A stretch of 64,000 nucleotides of DNA from Lachnospiraceae bacterium (GTDB lineage: Bacteria; Bacillota; Clostridia; Lachnospirales; Lachnospiraceae), in assembly GCA_022792835.1 (NCBI GenBank), contig JAAWBT010000071.1:33632-97631 (forward strand). The letters run 5' to 3'. Shown here piece by piece: positions 34,690 to 45,600 of the stretch; position 1 is the stretch's first letter; every line of letters starts with the position of its first letter. Both the position numbers and the translations under genes were made by a program. The notes beneath the pieces are model-generated. The model worked only from the letters and a program-made list of their open reading frames with translations. It was not told the origin of the DNA and did not search any database.

Positions 34690-35739
34690 CTAGTCTGTAG
34701 GATTGTTCCAGATCCATCCCCCGGCTCCATCGGAAGCAAAATGATTGGTCACCCCATATCCGCCCCGGTTTCCACCGCCGTAGCGGTTCCTGAAGCTCAC
34801 CTGGGCCTCGGGCCCCACTCCCGCCGCAACCCCTTCTTCTGACCAGACAAGAGCCGTATCCTCCCCGGAGCCCTCTATCTCATAGCTGGCCCCAGAATAG
34901 ACCTCCCGCACTGTCACGGTAAGTCCTGCCGGGATTTTCTCCACGGTGAGCGTCTGGATTCCCGCCGCAGAAAAGGTCAGGCTCTCCACTTCCGAATATT
35001 TGACGGTTCCCATCCCGTCCCTTCCGATAATCTCGAACACGAAAGTGACCGGTCCCAGGGTCTCGTTGTAATCGGCCAGGTCTTTGGTAATATTGAGCCT
35101 TCCAAACTGGGGCACCGCATCTGGCTTTAAGCCGATCGTCGTATCATAGACCCATTCGTCGCTCCCTTCTCCTGTCAGCGTGTAATCACTGCTGGGAAGG
35201 GCCGTCAGGTAAGGGGCAAATTCATAATGGATGCTATAATCCGGATTATAGACCGCCTCCGGCACCACCAGATACATACCCGGCGTAAGGCCTCCGACCG
35301 TTCCGCCAGCCATCCCGGGCCCGTCGCCTTCCGACCGTTTCACAACCGTACTTCCGACCTCATCCGGCTGTTCCCTCTCCCGGATCGCCTCCGCCTGCGC
35401 CGACATGGTCTCCCAGTCCACAGCCAAGCTTCCTGCCTCCGTCGCCTTGTCAAGATCCAGTCCGGCAAAAGCCCCTTCCGGGGTGAAGTTCTGCCCTGTC
35501 ACATCCACATCTGCCACTCGATACACGGACACAGGAATCTCCATCTGGTTAAAATCCTCCAGATAGGCTCCATTGCCTCCCACCGCACTGCTGATCTCTA
35601 CAGATACCGTGAGGCTGCATTCCCGGTCCAGCTCGATCCTGCGAGCCGCCTGGGTCTTAAGAAGCCCCAGGCAGGATAACAGCAAAAACGCCGCCAGGAT
35701 CCTCACGATTCCTCTTTTTCCTCTCCGTCTCGTTTCCAA
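34690..35739 (-). CDS. Secreted pilin-like protein with isopeptide-linker-type domain
   Basis: 349 residues. Signal peptide to about 32 (LLKTQAAR); the first half resembles a pilin N-domain with GGLTPGMYLVVPEA; the second half (about 210-325) resembles the FctA-type streptococcal pilin isopeptide-linker domain (GPVTFVFEIIGRDG, VEKIPAGLTVTVREV, VSFRNRY). The C-terminus is Gly-rich and has no sorting signal, so it cannot be polymerised by the usual sortase reaction. It may be a minor or basal subunit. It follows the two sortase genes by 13 bp. Confidence 0.78.
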   Translation of the reverse strand: METRRRGKRGIVRILAAFLLLSCLGLLKTQAARRIELDRECSLTVSVEISSAVGGNGAYLEDFNQMEIPVSVYRVADVDVTGQNFTPEGAFAGLDLDKATEAGSLAVDWETMSAQAEAIREREQPDEVGSTVVKRSEGDGPGMAGGTVGGLTPGMYLVVPEAVYNPDYSIHYEFAPYLTALPSSDYTLTGEGSDEWVYDTTIGLKPDAVPQFGRLNITKDLADYNETLGPVTFVFEIIGRDGMGTVKYSEVESLTFSAAGIQTLTVEKIPAGLTVTVREVYSGASYEIEGSGEDTALVWSEEGVAAGVGPEAQVSFRNRYGGGNRGGYGVTNHFASDGAGGWIWNNPTD

Positions 35740-35752
35740 ATTTATTCCCTCC

Positions 35753-36640
35753 TCACGCTTCTGCGTCCCCGCTTCCGGCCTGCCTTTGCGCCCTGCGTTT
35801 CGAGATCCGGCGCATAGTCAGAATTGCCAGCGCCGTCACACCCAGGCCAATCAGCAGATACAACATGTAATATGTCCGGATCACCTGCACCATGGATTCC
35901 ACCGGAGTGGACTCAAGCTCCCCATCGTATGGGATTCGGTGGCCCCGGACCAAAAGACGGTGGCTGTTGACTCCATAGGGAGTGCAGGTAAACAATGTCA
36001 CTTGATCCTGCCCCTCCTCGATCTTCACCGCATCCGCCAGTGCATCGTAATCGTCTTTATCAATCATCGGAAGCACCTGGTCCACCTCGTAGGCCAGGTC
36101 CTCGTTCAAAATATGCAGGTAGAACCTGTCACCCCGGCCAAGCTGGTCGATGTCCGTAAACAGCTTGGCGCTTGGCAGCCCCCTGTGGGCCGACAAAACA
36201 CTGTGGTTCCCCTCGCCCCCGATGGGAAGCTTGGTGCCGTTCAGATGCCCCACTCCCGTCTGGATCACATCCTCCGAGGTCCCGTGGTAAACGGACAGCT
36301 TCACATTGATTTTCGGAATCGTCAGATACCCCATGATGCCGTCCCCGGTCACATTGAGTACTTTCCAGTACTCCGTACTCCGGATGTCCGCGTCCCCGTC
36401 AATGCCGAACACATCTGAGAGGATACTGTTTTGTCCAAAGGTCTGATTATATTCCCTGGCCGCCTCCCAGACTTCCTCAAAATCTTCCTCTTCCATTTCC
36501 CGTATGGCCTGGTCGTAACTGGAAATCAGCCTGGACTGTCGGTAGGTGTTCCACTGGTCAGAAATAGTGGGATAGGCCAAAATCCCGAAACCCGCCAGAA
36601 ACAAAAGGGCAAACAGGATCGTCGATATCTTTCTTTTCAT
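35753..36640 (-). CDS. Class C (pilin-polymerising) sortase
   Basis: 295 residues. N-terminal helix, catalytic His152 (LSAHRGLPSA), Cys219 in TLFTCTPYG and Arg228 (SHRLLVRGHR), then the C-terminal membrane helix typical of class C enzymes. These join pilin subunits by Lys-to-Thr isopeptide bonds. It overlaps the upstream sortase gene by 4 bp. Two different sortases fit loci with a shaft pilin plus accessory subunits; which handles which substrate cannot be read from the sequence. Confidence 0.94.
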   Translation of the reverse strand: MKRKISTILFALLFLAGFGILAYPTISDQWNTYRQSRLISSYDQAIREMEEEDFEEVWEAAREYNQTFGQNSILSDVFGIDGDADIRSTEYWKVLNVTGDGIMGYLTIPKINVKLSVYHGTSEDVIQTGVGHLNGTKLPIGGEGNHSVLSAHRGLPSAKLFTDIDQLGRGDRFYLHILNEDLAYEVDQVLPMIDKDDYDALADAVKIEEGQDQVTLFTCTPYGVNSHRLLVRGHRIPYDGELESTPVESMVQVIRTYYMLYLLIGLGVTALAILTMRRISKRRAQRQAGSGDAEA

Positions 36641-37569
36641 GACTCATCCTCCGGGCCGTTCTTTTCTGCAGCCTCCTCTTCTTCAAGGAAGATTTCTTCT
36701 GTGGGTTCCGCCGCTATATCTTTTTTCCTAAGCCGCTTTTCCCGCCGATACAGGAGGAAGCTAAACAGCCCTGTGGCCCCGACCCCCACTGCCACCCACA
36801 AAAGATAGTTGGTGTGCAGGCTCATGTTGCTGAGAGGAACCTTCTCGGCCCCGATGGCTTCCGGCTCATAGGGCACTCTGTGCCCCCGCACCAAAAGCCG
36901 CCGGCTGTTGATCCCATAAGGCGTACAGGTCAGCAGCGTCACCAGATCCTCTCCGTACTCCACTTCCAGGTCTTTTGTGTTCTCTGGCTCCACCACAGAA
37001 ATCTTGTCGATCTCATAAGAGAGCGTTTCATCAAGAATATGAAGGAGGAAATGATCCCCCTTTTCCATCTTATCCAGATCCGTAAATAATGCCGCGCTGG
37101 GCAGTCCCCTGTGGGCTGAAATGACTGCATGGGTGTCTTCCCCGCCTACAGGGAGGGAGCTTCCCTCCAGATGGCCCGCCGCTGTCTGCAGGACCACCTC
37201 CTCCGTGGTGTGGAAGACAGGGAGAGTGATGCCGATTTTCGGGATCTCCACTGTCCCCATCACGCCGTTCCCGGCAATGTTCAGACAGGACATGTAGGAC
37301 TCATCCTTCCCCGACTGCGCTGCGTCCGCAAAAGAATCCGGAAGGATACTGGGCAGGAGGGCTTCGTTGTATGCCCTCGCCCTCTCCCATTCCGCATCGT
37401 AGTCAATTTCACCCGCGGCCTCCCTTACGGCCACGGCTTCATCATAGCTGCTCATCAGACGCTTTTGTCTGTAATTGTTCCACTGGTTTGCCACAAATGG
37501 ATACAGCAGCAGGGAGAAGCCGGCTAAAAATAACAGGACTATTAAAATTTTTCCCATGTGTTTCTTCAT
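36637..37569 (-). CDS. Class C (pilin-polymerising) sortase
   Basis: 310 residues with His153 (ISAHRGLPSA), Cys215 in TLLTCTPYG and Arg224 (NSRRLLVRGH). Helices lie at about 7-25 and 250-275, with an acidic C-terminal tail ending EEEEAAEKNGPEDES. The core is closely similar to the following sortase, so they are tandem duplicates. It follows the backbone pilin by 98 bp that contain a strong palindrome (37605-37620), which may lower its expression relative to the pilin. Confidence 0.94.
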   Translation of the reverse strand: MKKHMGKILIVLLFLAGFSLLLYPFVANQWNNYRQKRLMSSYDEAVAVREAAGEIDYDAEWERARAYNEALLPSILPDSFADAAQSGKDESYMSCLNIAGNGVMGTVEIPKIGITLPVFHTTEEVVLQTAAGHLEGSSLPVGGEDTHAVISAHRGLPSAALFTDLDKMEKGDHFLLHILDETLSYEIDKISVVEPENTKDLEVEYGEDLVTLLTCTPYGINSRRLLVRGHRVPYEPEAIGAEKVPLSNMSLHTNYLLWVAVGVGATGLFSFLLYRREKRLRKKDIAAEPTEEIFLEEEEAAEKNGPEDES

Positions 37570-37604
37570 CCGGACTCTCCTTGTTGTTGTATCTTCAATA
37601 AATG

Positions 37605-37620
37605 CGGGGGATATCCCCCG
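37605..37620 (-). promoter_or_regulatory. Palindromic hairpin between pilin and sortase genes
   Basis: CGGGGGATATCCCCCG is a perfect 16-bp palindrome, followed on the minus strand by CATTTATTG. As RNA it would form a hairpin after the pilin stop. It could act as a weak terminator or processing site that keeps pilin mRNA in excess over sortase mRNA. Confidence 0.45.
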
Positions 37621-37667
37621 GAGCGGGTGTGCCCCGGGGATTCCCTGATTTCATAGACCAGATTTTC

Positions 37668-39482
37668 CTATTTCGCAGCGCTCTTTCTGCGGCTTGCGAA
37701 GAACAGTCCTGCTGCGACGATCATGATCAGGCAGCCTGCCACAGTGAAGATTGTGGTACCGATGCCACCGGTGGAAGGAAGGGAAGAAAGCTTGGTGTTG
37801 GCGATCTCTGCTTCGTCTACAACGTCTTTCTGTACATTTGTTACAGTTCCATTGTCAAATACAATGTTATCTTCCGAACCTGTCGCATTGAGGGCAACCT
37901 TGGCCCCTGTTATTTTTCCGTCTGCATCTGTCTCATAAATCACCGTAAACACATTCGTGCCAAGAACAGTTCCACCTGTCGAAACGGTGATGGTCCATTT
38001 GCTGATTCTATCGGCATAATTAGTATCGTACTCAGGTACAATTTTGATCTCATATACATTGGTATTCAGGGAATAGCCTTCCGGCGCCTTTATCTCTTTC
38101 AGATAATAGGTTGTTCCGCCGTCTTTTTCGCTTGCTCCAAGACCCCAGATTTTCAACTGTCCGTCTGCATCAGATTCCACTTCACCCGTAAACTGCCCAT
38201 TCGAATACATAGTTTTGCAGTCTGCATCTGTGTAAAGTCCAAAGACTGCTCCCGCCAGGGCATTTCCATGCTCCTCTGTAATCTCTTCGCCGATCTTGGT
38301 AACAATCTGATTGGTAACAGAACCCTCTACTGCCGCATCGATGTCAAAGGTATAGCTGTAGGTTTCATCCTCTTCCTCATCCTTAACGTCATCGCTGTTG
38401 ACCTTAGAGTCATGAGTATACTCCAGTTTTACATTGTTGACATTCGCCACCTGATTCATCGTTGCATTTTCATTCAGCTTTGCAGAGTAGGTAAGACGCA
38501 GTTCCATTCCCTGATACTCATTCAGCATATACTGATACTGAGGGGCGAAATCAAGACTGATGGTAGTTTTTCCTGTCGTCTCATCCTTAACCACTGCAAC
38601 ATCAAGTTCCTTTCCCTCTCCCGTTGTTGCAAAAGTTTTTACTGCTGTCTCCCCATCATAAATCGTTACTGCCATATCTTCATTATAGGTCAGTCCCTTA
38701 TCCAACGTATCTGTAATATTAAATACCGGATAATCTCCGCCGTAATAAGGAATCGGTTTTACACTTACCACATACGGCACGTCATCGCCAATATTTACAG
38801 AATTGCTGTGATCCGTGCCATTAGAATCCTCTATCTTTTTGTCGATGGTCGGATTGTCGGATTTTTTCACCCACTGATTCGTTCCTATTAAATCAACTTC
38901 TCCAGATACAAACTCATTGCCGATCGTGGGGCCAGAGCCATCCGGGTTCTCTGTTTTTGCCGCGTAATAGACAGAAGCAACCACAGGAGAGTAAACATTT
39001 CCTTCTGCTCCCGTAATCAGGATCAGATATGTGCCAACCGCCATGTTAGAAAACGTATATTCTGTAACCTTTTCAGAAATCTCTTCGGAGCGTGCCGGGA
39101 TTACTGAATTGCTATCAATATAGCTCTTCACAGCGTTCAGATATGCCTCATCAACCGTAAGGGTTGCGCCGGGAGCCAACTGATCAAGGTTCAGGTACTC
39201 GTTTTCCTCCAGTCCCAGTTCACCTTTATACTTTTCTTCGTACCCGGAAAACACACCATTGTCTCCCTCGTACTTTGCCGTTACAATCGGATAAGCCGAA
39301 ATCGTCATCTTATCCTGATCCGTCGCCTTATCATTGCCAAGGCCCTTGATCGTAATCGTGCCTTTATCCGTTTCCGTACCCGTAGCATCCTGCCTCGTGA
39401 CTTCTGCGAATGCCGTCATGGACATTCCCAGGACCATTGCCAGCGCAAGCAGCATGGCAAAGAGTTTTTTCATTTTTTTCAT
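37668..39482 (-). CDS. Backbone (shaft) pilin, D2/SpaA family, LPSTG anchor
   Basis: 604 residues. Signal peptide to about 26 (TAFA); PTIDKKI at 211-217, the pilin/isopeptide D2 motif; a second D2-type region; a Cna-B/SpaA domain (about 415-530: YYLKEIKAPEGYSL); sorting signal LPSTG at 568-572 with a membrane helix and RRKSAAK tail. Class C sortases use the Lys of the pilin motif and the Thr of LPSTG to polymerise it. AAAAGGAGAACGAG precedes the ATG. The N-terminus and domain order match the partial pilin at the left edge. Confidence 0.93.
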   Translation of the reverse strand: MKKMKKLFAMLLALAMVLGMSMTAFAEVTRQDATGTETDKGTITIKGLGNDKATDQDKMTISAYPIVTAKYEGDNGVFSGYEEKYKGELGLEENEYLNLDQLAPGATLTVDEAYLNAVKSYIDSNSVIPARSEEISEKVTEYTFSNMAVGTYLILITGAEGNVYSPVVASVYYAAKTENPDGSGPTIGNEFVSGEVDLIGTNQWVKKSDNPTIDKKIEDSNGTDHSNSVNIGDDVPYVVSVKPIPYYGGDYPVFNITDTLDKGLTYNEDMAVTIYDGETAVKTFATTGEGKELDVAVVKDETTGKTTISLDFAPQYQYMLNEYQGMELRLTYSAKLNENATMNQVANVNNVKLEYTHDSKVNSDDVKDEEEDETYSYTFDIDAAVEGSVTNQIVTKIGEEITEEHGNALAGAVFGLYTDADCKTMYSNGQFTGEVESDADGQLKIWGLGASEKDGGTTYYLKEIKAPEGYSLNTNVYEIKIVPEYDTNYADRISKWTITVSTGGTVLGTNVFTVIYETDADGKITGAKVALNATGSEDNIVFDNGTVTNVQKDVVDEAEIANTKLSSLPSTGGIGTTIFTVAGCLIMIVAAGLFFASRRKSAAK

Positions 39483-39607
39483 CTCGTTCTCCTTTTCTTT
39501 TTATGATTTTTTTACCAATTGGTTACAGAATCATTGTGCAGTCTGCGGCGGAGCCTTTCCCCGCCTGTTTCTGTGCGGTGCAGGGACCGCCGGAATGCTT
39601 TCATCTT

Positions 39608-42600
39608 TTATCTTTCCAGCACCTCCCTGCGTTTGTTTTTATATAAGATCAGGGCCGCCGCCAGCATAAGCAGCGTTCCTCCGATCGAATACCAGTAAAT
39701 CCCGCTGCCGCCAGCGCTGGGCAGCTCATAAAGCTCCGCATTTTTGATGGTCAGCGTAGCCTCGCCCTCTGACGACCCGGCTGCCATGTTTCCGACAGAG
39801 TCTGTCACTGCAATGCTGCCGTCTCCATTTACGGTAAATCCCACAGCTCCTTTCAAGAGGGAATAGCCTTCCGGTGATTTAATCTCCGTAATGGTATAGC
39901 TGCCGGGTTTTAAATTGTTGATGATCAGGCTGCCGTTACTGTCTGCATTCAGATCTGTCTGTGTCTCGGCAGTGCTTCCTGCCGGGATCAGCACCCATTT
40001 CTGCGCATCCGAGTTGTTCTTGCTCCACAGATGGATCTTTCCCGACTCTTCCGGCCTATTTCCATTCAGGTCCATCCGCCAATTATCATTCCCCCAATGT
40101 ATCCCCCCATAAGGCGCAATGGAAGAACCGCCGTCCTCTGCCTTGCTGACGTACCACTTCTTATTTGTATCAGGATCAGCGCCGGACCAAACGTGGATTT
40201 TTGCTCCGTCCTCCAGTCTTCCGCTATCCAGATCCAGCCAACTGCCGGAGAATGTACGGAAGCTGTAAGAGCCGTCCTCATGTTCCATTACCTCAAACAG
40301 CTGGTTCGCGGCCCCGGTCCTGTTCTGCAGAATCGCCAGGGAACCGTTTTCCGTTCCATTGATTCCTACCACATAGTAGGGGTTCTTGGCAAATGCAATA
40401 TAGTATTTTCCTTTTCGGAGATTCTCTCCCTCCTCGTCATAGGGCGTATATCCCCTGTCTTCATCATAGGTGAAGGAGAGTGTGTCGCCCTTTTCATCCT
40501 GAATCGTGAAAATAGCTCCCTGCAAGTTATTCCCGCCCATATCTGTCTTTTGGATCTTCAACTGGGTATCGGGATAAAAACCGCTGTCGTGGAACTTTGA
40601 CTCAAACACAGAAACGCTCATGTCCTCCGCCTTTGGCATATCAATCTTCAGGATATTGGTTTTCACCAGTGTTCCATCCTCTGCCTTGCGGACTGCAACT
40701 GCATCAGAGTCCCGGCTGTCGTCTTCCCCACAGTCTGTGCCAGTGGCGTTTAAACCGGCAATCTTCGTCTCTCCGCTGCCATCCGTAAACCGCACGGCAT
40801 AAGTTCCCGCAGACAGGTCCGTAAACTTATAGCGGCCCGTTTCATAATCAACTGCCTTACTGCCATTCTCTGCACGCACACTGATCTGCTGTCCGGTTTC
40901 AACTGCAACGCTCTGATCTGTACCGGGATAGTAAACATTCTCATAAGAGCTTTCATTCTCCGGATTTTCACCTTCCTTTAGTTTCAGCAGTTCCACCCGG
41001 ATACCAGATATCCGCGTCTCAGTCTCCGGCTCATCCTGCAGGCCGTCCTGGTTGTAATCCATCCATGCCAAGCCTTCCAGGATACGTCTCACAGTGGGCG
41101 TTTCCGTGGTGGTCGTGGTGTCGCCGCTGGAAAGAAGGTTGACAAAGTAATTGGTTTCTTTCCTGTCCGTGTCCGATGCTCCCGGCTCCAACTGAATTTT
41201 CAGTTCGATGTTGACGCTCTGTCTGGCCTCCAGCGTTCCGACCACCGCCCAAGCCACTGGATAAGGCTGTGCCGCCGTGGCGCCGTCTGCATCGGTTGGA
41301 ATCCCAATCGTTCCGTCCGCGCCGATGGATGCCTTCGTCCACATTTCGATTTCTTCTCTGGTTACATCCTTCGTTGTCTTATTCTTATACTGTTCATCAA
41401 AGGTATAATAAATTTCTATGTTGTTGACATTGCATTTGGATACATCCAGTTTCCATTGGGCGAATCGGTAGGTACCGGTAAAATGGCTTTTGTTTTCCCC
41501 GTTCATGGGCATGGTGTCCATGAGCGTCAGCGACGTACCCGTCTCGGCGTTGTTGTTATAATAAACCACGTAGTCGATCTCGCCGTCCTCATCCGCCACC
41601 TTCTGCTTCGTATATTTGCCAAAAGAGCTTGCGCTTCCCCGGGTCACGGCAATACCGGATTCCGAATGCTTTTCTCCCGTCGTGGCTGGATCACGCAGAT
41701 CTCCGGGAGCAGAAATATAAACCTTATTCTCCAGATTGGTCGTGCCGGTGGGAACGTCCTCCTCCGGGTTTCCCTTTGATCCAATCTCCACCGAATAGTA
41801 GATGGGCGCCATCGGCGTGCCTATCTTTACGTCTGTGAGCCTCCAGGTCAGCGTCTGCGTCCCGTCTGCATTCTTTGTAACTTCCGGTTCTTTCAGTTTT
41901 GGTTCCGGAAATTTCGCTTCCGGCGACAAATCCGTCACAATATTTCCCTGCGTCCCTCCGTTTTGTGACGCCTGCTCGTAGGTTCCTCCAAAATAAGCGG
42001 AACCCGGTTTATAGGACATGTATTTGGGCAGTGTATCTATGATCGTTACCGTGTCAGTATTCTTGAACTGATCCGACTGGTCCGGCTTGTCATAATAGGT
42101 TCCCGGCTCCAGCTTAAAATCTGCCACCCTCTGACCTGCATCCAGGTTGAAGGTCTTTTTGTCTCCGCCGTTATTGTCCTTCTGCATCAGATATTTGCTG
42201 ACTTTTGTCTTATAACCAATCACCAGCAGAGTATCGCCCCAGTGGGACCAGTCGGAGTTATGGTCGCCGCAGATGCCGCTTCCGTCTGGTTTATAGTTCT
42301 CTCTGTCATACCAGGTGGAGCCTGTTATATTTGCACTGGTGTAATGCTCTGCCGGAAACTTCGAAAAGTCCGTCTCAGGGTCCGTCCAGTCCGGAAGCCC
42401 TTCCAGTGATTTATTGTCCTGCTCATACATTTTTTTGCTCCAGACCCTGGAAGTGGAGGCCAGCATATAAGCGTTTCCCACCAGATCTGAATCCTCCCTG
42501 ATCTTTGCCTTATGGTAGCAGAGATAATAGGGATCGCTCGCGTTCACCGGGGCGCCCGGCCCTATAAAGCTGAACAGGATTCCCACGCACACGTGGCCTT

Positions 42601-45600
42601 TCGGAATTGCAGACAGGCTTTCATAAAATACGAGTTCGTCTTCGTAAGTCGTCTTCAGTTCCTCGTCGTCTGTCCAGTCTTTTCCATCCGGCTTCGTGGC
42701 ATAACGGATGCGCATATTTGCTCTCGCCTTATCATTGTCTGTCTCTCCGCCCAGGCTGCCCCCTCCCTCCAAAGAGAGAAACCAGTCGTTCTCTATAAGC
42801 TCTATGGCGCTTCCGTAAAATTTGGTCAGGTTCGTTCCCAGATAAAGCTGATTCTCTGGCTCCCTCTTTGGATCATAGGACAGTCCGCCCATCACATACA
42901 GCTCCGACCCCAGGGCGGCATAATCCCGGCCGTCTCTGGTGTCTTCCACCCCGGAGCCCTGGTTCTTGGGATCTGTGGCAGAGGCATAGCGGACCCTGTT
43001 CTGTACACCGCCGGAAAGAGTCAATTCCAGAGTGCGGGTCTTCTCATCATCGTTCGTAACCATCTGCTCAAAGCCATCTTTCCCCTGTTCTACAGGAACA
43101 CCGCTGAGGGTGGTGGCTTTCAGGTTCGTATCCTTCACTGTCGTCGCAAAGGCGCCTTCGCCGTATTTGTTTACCACATCATAAGAAGGTTCCTCTCCAT
43201 GCTCCTCACCGGTTATGGTGTTAAAGGGCTGGACAATCCAGATCGCTCCCGACGAAAAGCATCCCACATTAGGCCCATAATTTCCGCTGGACTTATCTCC
43301 ATTCATGGTCGGCATTTGATCTATATTGATCTCATAGCCGCTGACCCTTATGTGGATCGTCCCCGTGTCTCTGTCCTGTTTGGCCTCCCAGGTTCCGCTC
43401 CGCCAACAGCTATTCGTATCGTCATCCGGAGATTTCCAGTGTTCACTGTAGGGGGCAAGGGGGCTGCCGGCCAGCGGATCATAAAGCACCCTTCCATCGG
43501 TGTTGAGCTCGCCGTACTCCCTCCACCAGTTCTGCCCATAGCTCCACAAAAGCGGGCAGTATTCCCTACTTGTGTCAATTTCCTGTTTCTCTGTATAGCC
43601 CTCATTGGGCTGGTTGATCTTATATTTAGAGGACACCTTCAGGTCAAAGGTGATATCTCCTGTGGGCAGCTCGATCCCCTTTAACCCCTTGGCCTCGTTG
43701 TCATTGTAGAGCTGCAGCGTAATGCCGAGCTTCATAATTCGCCCGGGAACCGGCGTCCCAATATCTGTATTGGCGGCCACATTCCCGTACTTGTTCATCC
43801 ATTCTTCATCACCCTGGAAATTAAAATTGTCTTTGTAGGAATAATTCTCCTCTATCTGGATGTTGTACCTGGGCGCCGCAGTCACTCTCACTTTATCCGG
43901 GGCGACACTCTTTTTCTCCATCACAGGCTGGCCGTCAATTTTATGCTCTTCCTTATCGCAGGGATTTTCCCATGCGCCGCCCTCCATGGCCACACTGATC
44001 ATAGGCGCAAATTCCTCGCCGTTCTTCGCTGCAAGGACATTGATGGTCAGGTTCTCTCCGAAATCACCGGGGATTACCGACTGATTGCCAGCGGACGGAA
44101 GCAGCCGTTTATAGCAGGTCAGAACCTGGCACGTCTTTTCCTCGCCCTCAATGATTCTCGTCTCCGTAGTCACCTCCGGCTGATACCCCTCTGTCTGATC
44201 CATCCAGGCCATGGCCGTCTGATCAAACACCGCTTCCTTTTCCGTCAGGGGCAGCACGAATTCCAACTTGGCACGGGCTTCGCTGTAGCTTTTGGAACTG
44301 TCCCAGGATTTCATGTTCACTGAGAAGTTGTAAGTTACTGTGTCAAAGGTACGGACGATCTTATCGTCAGCCTTCGTGTCGTTGCCCAGGCCTTCTTCCG
44401 CATCAAAAGGCGCAGAACCCGTGGTCATGCCAGTGACCTTAACCTCGTTCACATAGGCTTCGTCCTCACCCATCACGCCCCAGACCGAATCGGAGTTTTC
44501 TTCCAGAGTCTCCGCCTGCATCCACTCAAACTGAGCAAGCTTTTCTGCATTGGCCACCTGTGCCTTCTGGCTTTCTGTCAGCGCCTCGTAGGCGTTCTGG
44601 GCCTCCTGCACCTGGCTGTAAAGCTCCTCATAATATGCAGCGCAGCCCTCTTCGTCCTCCGCATCCATCAGGGCCGTGAACCGCTCTGAAATCTCTTCCC
44701 AATCAGGCAGGGCCGCAATCAGCGCTGCCGCAGCGTCCGCCTGCTGCCGTTCTTCTTCTGTCAGAGGCGTCTCATTCTCCTTTTCGGCTGGTTCTGGCTC
44801 CCCGTTTTCCTCCAAAGTCTCGATGGCTTCCGGCTCGTCGTCTGCCGTCAGAGTGTCGTCTGTTCCAAAGATCACACGCTCCGGCTGGTTTTCGCTGTCT
44901 TCCAGAGCCGCCGGCTCTGTGCCGATCTTATGTGCCGTCTCCAGTTCTGTGACTTTCAGATACCCGGTAATACGGGGGTCACCTGCGGCATACACATTTT
45001 CCTGTACCGCGTTCTGGCTGTTGCCCTCAATGACCTGGATTTCACCGGTCTCCTCTTTATATAAGGAAACGATTCCCATCTGCACTGCCGTCTCTGCGTC
45101 TTCCTTCTGGAAAAAAACCAGGTCGCCGGCCTGAGGCACATAGTTTAGCGCCCCTGCCAGATAGTTTGTATTTTCCGGATTTCGTCTTCCGAATTCATCC
45201 TGCCACAATGCCGAGTCCGTCGTGTCCGGGAAATAACCGGAAGCTCCAAGCCCCGCATAATGCATACAGAAATTCACAAAGGCCGCGTCCCAGTCTGTGT
45301 AGGGATCCCCGGCGAACTGCCCGTATCGGGTGTAGCCTTTATGAATCCCATTTTCCGCCACCACGTAATTGGAAATGCTCTCCTGATAACCGACCTGTCT
45401 CTGGGCTGCCGTCACAAGGTCCGCACCCCAGGCACCCGTCCACTGGATTCCTGCATACTGGTTTACCCAAACCTCTTCTGTCTCCAGGTCGGCGTTTCTG
45501 TCAATATAACAAATATCTGTATGCGTATGTTCTTCTTTTCCGCAGGTGAGTTCTTTTGTATGGCACGCTTCGCTGTGAGTGTGCCCTGCGTTCTCCTCCA

